NCBI GenBank assembly: GCA_963556195.1
Contig: OY744529.1
Location: 58,096,080-58,160,079 of the forward strand
Reading direction: 5' to 3'
DNA from: Sepiola atlantica
Lineage: Eukaryota > Mollusca > Cephalopoda > Sepiida > Sepiolidae
Length of the DNA: 64,000 nucleotides
In this document: piece by piece, positions 23,301 to 36,289 of the stretch
Layout of the letters: each line of letters opens with the position of its first letter
Position numbering within the stretch: position 1 is the first letter of the stretch
Program-made: the position numbers and the translations under genes
The notes under the pieces: model-generated
What the model was told of the DNA's origin: nothing
The model's database searches: none
What the model saw: only the letters and a program-made list of their open reading frames with translations

Positions 23301-26300
23301 TTTTATTTAATCTTGTGTCAAGTGTACTAAAGGTTAGTAGTTAGTCAAGCTTTCTTCAACACTCTTCTTATAGAAAGAATTATATATGAACTCTTTCCTA
23401 CTCTTTTATACTCTATTGCCAGTATTACTACATTAATGTATTTTTGACTAAACAAAATATATCAAATGTTTATCCAATTTTAAACAATAATTTAACATCG
23501 GATTCAAAGGTGATTAATTTTGATGGTGGATTGGAACAGTCTTTGTAGATATGTTTTTTTAAAGATTAAAATGTTTTTTCATAATAAAATTATTTTCCCT
23601 CTCTTAAAAGTCAACAAAAAACAGCATTTATTCTTATAATTTTTTTATATTTAAAAAAACAAAACGATATTTGATTTTTTTTTTGTAAAAATAAGATAAC
23701 TTAATATTAATTATTGTTTGAAAGCCAACTAATATCTGTGTGTGTCACCGAGTTTTGAAATGTAACTAATATATCAAGTACGATTTCTCTATGGATTTAT
23801 ATATCTATTATAGACACGTTTATTGAAGCTCAATGAAAATTTCTGTACTTCTGCAGTTTATGATCCATGCTGAAACCGACATTTTATCGGCATCTTCCGG
23901 CTTTTAAGTAAACCGCTGCAAGATGCCAGAACGCTTCTCCAATCAGATTGCAGCAGACGACAATTGGTAATCGTAAATTAAATATAGGGATTGAACGTCG
24001 ATATAGAATGGGATTTTTTTGCCAGGTCAAGATCTGACATAGCTCAAATATTAAAGATTATATATCTGTGGTCCCACAACACGGCAAGCGAAAATATTTT
24101 CCGCCATGAATGCTGCATTGAGGAAAAAAATTTTCAGGTGCTGTTTTTCTATTTCACTCTAACCCTAAATAAACCTAACCCTAACCTAGTCACTCATGTT
24201 AAAAAGGAGTACAATTTAAAACAAAAAAAATTCATCGAAAAAGAAACAATTTTTTCTAACAGTTGTTTCATTATATTTTTTTGGTAACAAAAAATAAATA
24301 TCTTTTCATTAAAATTACCATACGATGACTGTTTTTTCCTTGATTTAAATGTTTTTTCCTTAAGTTTTCCAGTTTGATAGCATCTGCATCAAAAAAATAC
24401 ATATTTTTCCATTAATTTTTCATGTTTGATAGCGTCGTTTTGATTTTGATACCACATAGTTTTCATTTGGCTTTTCCAGGCTGTTTACATAAACTGCCGG
24501 AAGATGTTGACTTCAGCACGGGTCATAAACTGAAGAAGTACCAAAATTATGTTTTACAATGGAGGAAAGAAATTCTCATCCTATTTTCATGAATTGTTTA
24601 AAAAAATTTAAATAATTTAATACTTTGAAATTGTACTTGCAAATATCAACTCGTTACATCAAAACATTTTAGAATAGTATTTAGTGTTTTAGAACATTAA
24701 ATAAAATCTGTTAGATAGCAAAGTTTATAAGTAACTTACTGCATAGTGTATAGGGTGCCTCATCTGAGCCATCGGTACAGTCATTGTCATGATCGCATAC
24801 ATAGACTGCATCTATGCAAACTTTATTTTTGCACTGAAATTCTACCATACGACATACCGTGGGAGCTGTGAGAGGGAAAGAAAACAAATCAGATGAAATA
24901 AGAGGAAATGTAAATACACAAAAATGGATGAATAAAAGAAGTGAATAAAATCAGCCAATCAATAAAGGACATTTTTTCTTTAGGACAGTATTCTACTGTT
25001 TACATCAATTCAGCAAATCAATACTTTCAGCAAAATAAAAAATCCCTGATAAATATAAATTATTTTTCCTGGATTCCGTTAATGGGAAAAAATCCATCCA
25101 TAATATATATTTTAGTCTCTTTTCAGACTTGAAAGACAATGGATATCCTCTGTGAGAATTCCTGTACACGGAATCAATAATGAAGCAAAGGTTGTGCAAT
25201 CATTAACTGCAATCCTTAATCTTGAGTTCAGTGGCAAAGAGAAGCGCAGGAGAGCAATGACCAATGCCGATATAAGCAGAGAAATACTGGTGTTATTTCA
25301 GAGTCTTCCTTTTCCTAGACTAGGTGCACAACAAACCCTAGTCTATACTACTACCCAGATAAGGTTCAAACTACATCTATAGTGAAGTATCCACATATGC
25401 TCCATAGAGTGAATGTGGTATTATGGTGATTGAAGCTAGTTTTTAGGGAAAGACCAGTGGACGACCCCCAACCCCCATTTCCCCAATATACCCATTTTGG
25501 CCTTGTGCCACATCTTAGTTTTTTGTATTTCCTGAAATGTAAACATTTTTAAGATAAATAAATCCACATATGTTCTATATGTAGACAAGAAACCTTAACT
25601 GGACAAACTAAAAATTCACGCCAGAAAAACGGTTGTAACTCGTATGGTTTGTTTTAAACAACTGCGCATGTTTTTTTTTTAAATGTATGTGTTTGAAATT
25701 AATTTAAAGTAATAAATACTATGAATTAATTTAATACCAAATAGTAATAAATACTATGAATTAATTTAATATCAAATAGTAAAAAATAGTATGAATTAAT
25801 TTAATATCAAATATAAATAAATACTATAAATTAATTTAATACCAAATAGTAATAAATACTATAAATTAATACAATACTTCATAGAAATGCTATAAATTAA
25901 TTTAATACCAAATAGTAATGAATACTATAAATTAATACAATACTAAATGGAAATGCTATAAATTAATTAAATACTAAATAGTAATAAATAGTATGAATTA
26001 ATTTAATATCAAATATAAATAAATACCATGAATTAATTTAATATCAAATATCAATGAATACTATTAATTTAATACCAAATAGTAATGAATAGTATGAATA
26101 CATTTAATATCAAATATAAATAAATATCATGAATTAATTTAATATCAAATAGTAATAAATACTATGAATAAATTTAATACCAAATATTAATAAATAGTAT
26201 GAATTAATTTAATATCAAATAGTAATAAATACACTGAATTAATTAAATAGCAACTATAAATAATATAATGAATTTATTTAATAGCAAATATAAATAAATA

Positions 26301-29300
26301 GAATTAATTTATTTAATATCAAATATAAATAAATACTATGAATTAATTTACTATCAAATAGTAATAAATACTATGAATAAATTTAATACCAAATAGTAAT
26401 AAATTCTATGAATTAATTTAATATCAAATAGTAAAAAATAGTATGAATTAATTTAATATCAAATAGTAATAAATACTATAAATTAATTTAATACCAAATA
26501 GTAATAAATACTATGAATTAATTTAATAGCAAATAGTAATAAATGCCATAAATTAATTAAATACCAAATAGTAATAAATAGTATGAATTAATTTAATATC
26601 AAATAGAAATAAATAGTATGAATTAATTTAATATCAAATATAAATAAATACTATGGATTAATTTAATACCAAATAGTAATAAATACTATGAATTAATTTA
26701 ATAGCAAATAGTAATAAATAGTATGAATTAATTTAATATCAAATAGAAATAAATAGTATGAATTAATTTAATATCAAATAGAAATAAATAGTATGAATTA
26801 ATTTAATATCAAATAGAAATAAATACTATGAATTAATTTAATACCAAATAGTAATAAATACTATAAATGAATACAATACTAAATAGAAATGCTATAAATT
26901 AATTTAATACCAAATAGTAATAAATAATATGAATAAATTTAATACCAAATAGTAATAAATACTATAAATTAATACAATACTGAATGGAAATGCTATAAAT
27001 TAATTAAATACTAAATAGTAATAAATAGTATGAATACATTTAATATCAAATATAAATAAATATCATGAATTAATTTAATATCAAATATAAATAAATACCA
27101 TGAATTAATTTAATATCAAATAGTAATAAATACTATGAATAAATTTAATACCAAATAGTAATAAATAGTATGAATTAATTTAATATCAAATAGTAATAAA
27201 TACACTGAATAAATTTAATAGCAAATATAAATAAATAGAATGAATTAATTTAATATCAAATATAAATAAATACTATGAATTAATTTACTATCAAATAGTA
27301 ATAAATACTATGAATAAATTTAATACCAAATAGTAATAAATTCTATGAATTAATTTAATATCAAATATAAATAAATACCATGAATTAATTTAATATCAAA
27401 TAGTAATAAATACTATGAATTAATTTAATACCAAATAGTAATACATAGTATGAATTAATTTAATATCAAATAGTAATAAATACTATGAATTAATTTAATA
27501 TCAAATAGTAATAAATACTATGAATTAATTTAATATCAAATAGTAATAAATACTATGAATTAATTTAATACCAAATAGTAATAAATACTACGAATTAATT
27601 TAATAGCAAATAGTAATAAATACTATTAATTAATTCCCTATGAAATATAAATAAATACTATAAATTAATTTAATACCAAATAGTATTAAATAGTATAAAT
27701 TAATTCAATATCAAATATAAATAAATACTATGAATTAATTTAATATCAAATATAAATAAATACTATAAATTAATTTAATACCAAATAGTAAAAATAATAT
27801 GAATAAAGTTTATACTATATAGTAATAAAAAATATATAAATTAATTTTATACCTAATTTTTTCTCTTAACTGATAATTATATAACAAAACAATATTATTT
27901 ATAGTAAAAGTTTTGATATTCTCTGAAACTCAAAGACAGAATAAATAAGATGACAGTTTTCAAAAGATTTTCGAAGTACAATTCATAAATTATATAAAAT
28001 TGAACAAAAAAAACCCAGAATGAATTAAATCAAATTACTGAATTTAATTTAAACTTTTTGCCATAAAAATGATTTTGTTACTTTAAAAACAACTAAATTT
28101 TTCCTATTCTTCTGACTTTGTAGTTAATAAATGTTCTATTATTAGATACAATGACTAAAACCCAATTAAAATACAATCTGTAATGTTGTAAAGACAGATG
28201 AGTCATAATTCTTTAAAAGGTAATTTAAAGCAGAAATAAAATGAAATGAAATAGTTTGAATCTAACAGAATTCGACTTTGAAACGGCCTTAACTTATTTT
28301 CTTATTGAAACTTAACATAAGAAATGTGCATTGAAGAAGCAGCAACAGCAGTGATGGTTTGAAAATAAAAAAATTAAAGCAAAAAAAAAGTTAACAGATG
28401 GTAAATAGTTTGCAAGGAAAATGGCAGACAAATAAACACTAAACAAAAACTCTATCTGAAGTACAAATGACAAAAACAAAAATCTTGTAGTGTGCAATTG
28501 CATGTGGCCAAAAAGACGTAATGTGAATTTATTTTGATAGACATATAACAATTATGTACAAACCAAAAAATATTCAAAGTTAGAATCATAAAAAGAAACA
28601 TGATTGTTCAAATATTAGAAAAATAATTTAGTGAAAAAAAAATAAAATTGGAATTTTCAATAAATATTAATCTTTTTTAAAGACAGGACATGGAATGTGA
28701 AGCTAATTTATATCATAAAAAAATACTGTAAGATTGGAGAGATATTAGATTAATTTCGTTGAGAAGTAAAAAGAAAATTACAAATATGAAGACAGCAATC
28801 GTTTACATTATTGTTTTAAATAAATGTTTGTGCTAGAGGATATATCCAATATAGGAAAAAGAATCGCATTTCAAAGAAAATCAAAAGAATGCTAAAAATA
28901 ATTAGAGAAATTTTGTTTCTTAAATGAATCATTTAAAGTATGTGTTGAATGAGTGCATTTTGTAGAAACTACAGTGAAAAGAACGGCGCATCAGAACAAT
29001 GTATATATATAAACAATGTATATATATATATATAAACAATGTATATATATATAAGCAATTTAAAAAGAATGATGCTCTAAATAGTTGGGGTTTTTAAAAA
29101 TCTGATTCTACTTTTTGTCAGACTTTGATATTGTTTACAAGTTAATTCTGGAGTAGAGGTTTAACTCAAATTATTTCGTATTCAAGTTAAAAAACCGGTT
29201 TTGCTAGGATTTTAAACATTTCATTCTAAAGAAATGGTCATGTTAACCAATAATAAGCTTAATTTTATCCAATATTTCAATCTTAGATTCTATATATATA

Positions 29301-30999
29301 GGCATTATATTCTTACACCAGATAATAAATAAATTATTTTTGTATTGAGAAAAGTACTGGCTCGTTTTTTTACATTTTAGCAATTCTTAGAATTAAATGA
29401 AAAATAGAAATGTTCAGACAAAAAGCCAATAAAAAAGATGCTAACGGTACAGCCTCTTTTTTCTTGCCATTCTTAATAGAAAAACGTTTTAATAAGGGAC
29501 AAAAAGATGAAAAAGATGTCTTGTTTTGTTTTTTATTTTTATATAAAATTGATTCTAGATTAAAGTTTCATGAGAAATGAGTGTGAGGAGAGTTGGAAAA
29601 GAGTCCTTTCAATCTGATTGGAATCATTTGCTTGCCTCTAACTGAAGTAGGGGAAAATGACCCCGAGAGGATTGAGATAAGTGGGAGTCTACTATCTGAA
29701 GTTACTCACGACATCCATTTTCCTGCGACTCATCACTGCTATCTTGACAGTCGACATGTCCATCACATTTCCATTGGTTAGGAATGCAGTGGCCACTTGA
29801 CACACATGCAAACTTGGGGGGATCACAGGTAGAGTTACCTGCTCAAGAAAGAAGATCATGGCAAACAATAAGCAATAAGAAAAAATAAAATACGAAGATC
29901 AAAAAGAAAAAAGTATGTAAAAGAAAATTTTTGCTAAGGACAAAGATAGCAGATGCAAAAGAAAAGTTATTTAAAGTCATGAAATAAAAAACAAATTTGC
30001 ATTAAATAAATGTAAGCTGGTGCCGCATGATGGAAAATAGGATGAACGGTTAATTCCTTGAAAAATAAACTTATTCAGTTTTCATTTCTTCCCATTTACG
30101 TAAAATGGGACAGGATATTATAGAAATCTATTGCATATATTTAATTGTTAGAAAATGATTGATTGATTTGGTTTAGTGGCATGTTTACCTGTTTATGTTC
30201 AGTTTATGTCTAAAGGGTTAAAGGCTTGCATTAAGTCAATATTTTGCCATGTAGGCGTTACTCGGTTATGTATGTATACAGTTATATGTGAGGTTTTTGA
30301 GTTTGTTTTGTGTTGTTGGTATGTTTAGTTCATTCTATTTTCTGGTATAGCTCCTTCATACTTCTAATGATGTGGTAGTAACGTTGTTTGTTGAGGGCTA
30401 AGTCACCACATTTTATCCGGATGTATTAGACTGGCAAGACAAGGATTCAAGTGGTTGTTCCTGTTTCAGGATGAAAGAGTGGTTCAGCCTCCTGTGATCG
30501 ATATGCAATCGAGACACTTTCATAATACCTTCATAAAATAAAGAAAGATATACTCATATATCATTCAAATTTAACTCAAATAAAAAGAAAAGGCCAAAAC
30601 TATACTATTAGAAACTACATTATGAGTTTTGATCGCTCTCTTTTTATATCTACTTATCAGCTCCTATATACCCATTCCAAAACTTTCTTAAACATCACGC
30701 GTCTTTCAAATTTACATAATTAATTTGTTTTAAAGCTTCTAATAAATTAATATTCGCAAATATACACTTATGATTGTTTTTTTCAGATTTCCAGATGTAT
30801 TTTAAATATTTTCCTCGATAATAATCTTAATAAAGATTATCAATGGAATTAATTAAAGACATTGTTTTTTTTTAAATCTATATAATTGAGTTACGTAATT
30901 AAATTAGATTGTAATGGAATATGATGGAACAGCCGGCAGCCATTCCAACATTTGGTTATCCGCCCTCTGATTATTCAAATGCACAGAAAGTTCTATTTT

Positions 31000-31067
<68 letters not shown>

Positions 31068-34000
31068 AATTAAATAAAACAACTAGCAAAAATATGCGAG
31101 ATTATGTATCTGTCTGTCTGAAGTTGAAACTCTACTCCTACTTCTATTACGAATCATCTTATCTAGTAATATGGAGATTATATATCTCTTGAGCCAAAAC
31201 TATACTCCCAGGCATTACCTCCTCCTTTTTTGAGAGGTGTGGAGGTAGTGTAGTATCTGTTCTGTTGCCATGATACTGTCCTCCCAGGCATTACCTCCTC
31301 CTTTTTTGAGGTGTGAAGGTAGTGTACTATCTGTTCTGTTGTCATGATACCATCCTCCCAGGCATTAACTCTCCCTTTTTTGGAGGAGGGGATGTAGTAT
31401 TTGTTCTGTGGTCATGATACTACCCTCCTAGGGATTACCTTGTCTTTTACTTTTTTTGAGGGTGGAGGTAGTGTACTATCTGTTCTGTTGTCATGATACC
31501 ATCCTCCCAGGAAATACCTCCTCCTTTTATAGGGGAGGGGGGGGGGGGGTAATGTAGTATATGTCTTACCCGCCCTCTGATTATTAAGTATAACGTTCTA
31601 TTTCGAACGCACAGAAAGTTCTATTTCAAGAAAGAGGGAGAGAGAGAGAAAAAGAGATAGAAAATAAGAGAGAGAAAGTGAGAGAGAGAGAGAAAGAGAG
31701 AGAGAAAAGAGAGAAAAAGAGGGACACACGACAGGGGCACGTTATTTGATTAATAACATGTAAACAACACATTCTCTGAGATTTATCGTACGAGTCGCTC
31801 AAAAATTATATATTTACTTTGATTTTTTTATTAAAACGTTTTGGGTTTGTTTTTATTTTAAATCTTATTAAAAATTATGTTTTAAAGCACAAATTTATTG
31901 AATCAAATTGTTTAATTTAAAAAATAATTGATTTAAAAACACATTTTACTGAGAAATTAGATAACTGAATTTAAAATCGTGTTCACTGTATTTTATTTTT
32001 TAATTGTTGATTTTATTTTAGGTACACATTTTTTTTTTTGATTTGAAAGAATTCAAATATTATTATCTTTTTATGACCTTAAGTGAATTTAGGATTTTTG
32101 GTTTTACATTTCATGCCGTAAAGGGTAAATTTTGTTTAAAAACTATGTTTTTATTATCCCGTGTTTTATTTAGTAAAATAAAGGATCGGTTTTTTCTTTC
32201 TTTATTTTTTTTGGTAAAATACAAAACAAACACATTTTACTGAGCAATTAAATGAAACAACTAGCAAAAATATGCGACTAGAGGGAGCATATTTTTGCTA
32301 GTAATAATAATGCTATATTCAGTGGTTACTTATATAAAATAACCTACTGACTAACAAATGAAGTGTGTAGCCGCACTCTTGAAACTCCTCACTCCCAGGG
32401 TTAGCAGGAATTTTTAAATCCATTCTTGGGATTTTTATATGAAATTTTGTCGTGCTAGATAATGTCTTTAAAAAATGTGGCTACTTAAATAAATCATCAT
32501 AATGATAGCTCCAGTGTTTGATGAAAATTAAGATATCAATTTTCCTTGCCAAGCCAAACAGCCACGTGTCGCCTGTTCTGCTAGTAAGCCAGCAATGCCC
32601 TCTTCAATAGAGCCGATTGTTTTTTTATGTTAATCAACTCTCAGTATCTCTAGTATTTTTTTGCTTTTTAAGTTGTGATGACGTATTACTTTTTAGAAAA
32701 ACTGTCGCTGAAATACCTTAAAGCAGTAATCATGGTTGGCATCATAGAACAATGAAGAAGACTTTCAGTTATTTCAGCAATTCATAGGAATGGCAAAGAA
32801 ACTATTGAATATGGAATTGATCATAGTATTTGATCGCACAGCAACTGGTCAGCTTGAATGGATTTTTATTGCAGTGAAAAATAACTGATTCCTTATGCCA
32901 TTTCTAACTGTGTTTTAAGAAACGGGCAAAAATCTCATGCAAGACAAGTAAATAATGTGCGTCACAAAAACATTACAGTGGCTATCATTGTCACAGTGAG
33001 TCTGGATGAACTGACATGCAGCATTTGGTGTGTGGACGGGCAAGAGTTTGAGGTGCAAGTTAATGAAAACTGCTTTATAACTGGACTTTCACTAAAGTGA
33101 TTATGCAGATGGCGGTCAGAAAACCAGGGAGTGACAATTTATTTAGCATAGCCCTGAAATATGAATCAAAAGCTAAGTGAGGTATAACTAATGCATGGAG
33201 CTGGTTAGAGAGAGATACTACCCACTGTAATGTGCCTGGCCTGGTGCAGTATTCACCTTGATCAGAGAGGGCCAGCTTCCTCTGAAAGAGGAAGTTTTCA
33301 GGGAATATTAAATTCACAAGCAATTCCCAGTGGCATATATAGCTGAAAGTCTTCATTATTGTATGATGGCAACCACGGTCAGGGGAAAAGATGACGTTTG
33401 GCAGGTATTCTTTTGCAGGGAGGTGTCGTCGTTCTCCCACATACAGTGCCTGGTATACTCAAATGGTCACCCATTCAGTACTAGCCAAACTCAATGTTGC
33501 TTAACTTTGGTGATCTAACGAAAACCGATGTGTCAATGTGATTATACCATATTACCAACGGTAATGGCAAACATTACATGACACGAATGAACTAGGGGTC
33601 CAACGTGATTTCCAACTTGGGAAGATCTGCATCAGTAGGATTCAATAAGTGTAATTAGAGGGCTCTATTTTATAAAAAGTCCACTAGCTGACTTCTTAGT
33701 GGATGACAACACTGTGGAAACAGTGTTTGATAATTGAGATGATGACAAATAAAATAGCAAAAGATGTATTCCGTGTGCAATTTGTTGAATAAGACAATTA
33801 ATCCAGATTTGCTTTTTTGTTCAGATGTTGGTATCTCAAGAATCTATAAGTTCATACTTTTGAACAAATATTCAGTTTTTAGCAAATCTTTAACTCAACA
33901 GAAAATGTTTATTGTATGACAATAGCAACAGTGATTGTTACAATGTCATTACTTGAGTTATTTTTTCTTCCTAAATTATTCAGAAAAGTAAAAATTGATA

Positions 34001-36029
34001 TATATTCTCTTTCATGTAGATATGTATTTGTCTTTCTCTCTTAAATGTTATTGTACCTAAATTTGTATTTTCTTTTAACTGTTTTTGTTATAAAATTGTA
34101 GCAAAATTAATTAAACACTATGAAGACAGAAACATCAATCTCAGTTTGTACATAAAACTTCTTTTTATCACCTCAATATTCAAAATGTATCAATAAGCAG
34201 TGATTAAAGAAAGATTTTACAAAATGTTGACATTTTATATAAAGTTTAAAATGCTTAGAAACCAACTAATAGCTAAAACAAAATGAAAGAAAAAGAGGTA
34301 TTTCTGTGTTTGTTTATTTTTTTACATTAAAGGAGTTTAAAAAATAATTCACTAATAAACAAAGTTATTTCATTTGTAAAAAAAATCATGCATCTACCAG
34401 TGTTTCTTAGGAAAATGATGCATTTAGTTCATTCTTATTAAATATTTTTGTTTACTTACTTTTTTACTTTTATTTTAATTTTTTTAAAAACTTTTTTATT
34501 TGTATTTTAAGTTTTTTACTTTTATATTAACTTATGTAAAAAGTTATTGAAGAAAGAGAAAAATGTGCATTTATGAATATGAAGAAGTGGTAAGAATGCG
34601 TCCTGGTACATTCAAATCATACACAAATAATGGAAAATGTGCAAAAACTCAAATAAAATAAAAGCTTCATGAATGCAGGCAGCAAAAATGAAAAAAATAA
34701 TTAAACATTGTGCTATACCTTATGATACTGATTTCCATTCACAAACTAAAGTTTCTCTTCTGTAATACTACTGGAAATTAATGACTTTATTGTGATTTTC
34801 AGATCATAAAAACAACTGATATCTGTTGATATATGAATCATAAAACTATTCATTTTAAGATTAATATTGTAATTAAAAAGAACTTTTTTCTTAAAATATA
34901 TATAAAATGATATAGAATAAATAAAGATACAAACATTGGTTACAGTATATATTTTTTAAAGATTTTGTTAACAATTTGAAGATAGTTCAAATATAACCTT
35001 CTCCCATTCAAATAAAAATGGCTTAAAATAAGAATAAACTGATCAATTTGAATAAATAAAAAATATAAAAGGGAAATTATCTTGTATTACCTGAGAATTG
35101 CAGGTGAGTATACATCTTTGAAAGTAACAAAATGAATAAAGATAATAAAAAGTTTCTATAAATTTTTGGCTGCATTAAATGCAATTGATTGAGTATCAAT
35201 AGATGATCAATCCCTTTGATCTGTAAAGTAACTTACTGCAACCAGTGTGTTCATCAGATCCGTCTTGGCAATCAGAGTGTCCATCACATTCCCAATTGGT
35301 AGGTAAACAGGTTCCATCAAGACATTTAAATAATTCTGGCTTGCATGCTAGAGAATGAAAAAAAGAAGATCAAAAACCTTAGGAAAATTTTCTTTATATG
35401 GAAAAATATTGATAGATTGATGTCATTTTAATTAAATTGTAATAAAAATATTAATTCCACACCATTTGTAAGCATGTAAATGAACATATGTGTTTTTGTG
35501 TGTGCATACACACATGGAACGGCAAACTTTGTCATTCCAATCCAAACGTTTGTTTTAAACATATAAATTAATTTCATAATAGTAGACAAATCTCTATAAT
35601 ATAAAAAAATTAACTTTTCAAAAATAGATAAAGTTGTGTAAGTTTTCATATATATTTTACATATTGATCATTTTTTTCTTATAGTCATATTTTGTTCAAT
35701 GCAACCTCCGACCTTCTTCGGGTACATCTTTTCAAACTTGGGAATCTTCAAGTAAAATTTGTGAATCTTTGTTGAACTTGGGAATTTGAACAGATTTTGA
35801 TTTTTTTTTCGATCCACAAGAGTAGATTGTTCTCATTCCATCAGTCATGATCGAATAGTGGTGTTAATTCATGTTACTCTTAGTTGCCTGTAGTAAGGAT
35901 TGAACCTTCAACCTCTGGAAGACTCACTTAGAACTGATTGCTAACCAACACTTGTAACAACGATTACGCCATATGTTTGAATAATCCAGTAATCCAAATC
36001 ATCAAAACTTCTCTCAAAAATTCTGAAAC

Positions 36030-36064
<35 letters not shown>

Positions 36065-36241
36065 AACTGATGATCCCTTAAAATAGTGTTAGAAACTAAC
36101 TAATATAATAACTGTAAAAAATAAATTGACTTACATGAGTGATTTTCCACTGGAAGACTTGAGACTATAAATTTTTTTTTTTTTTTTTTTTAATATAATT
36201 TTTTTTTTTTTTTATATAGTTTTAATGGTTGAGAAACTTCC

Positions 36242-36289
<48 letters not shown>

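Noticed and set aside
33437..33552. Functional 5S rRNA gene
   Set aside because: Too many substitutions, including in the internal promoter region; no clean terminator or tandem partner.
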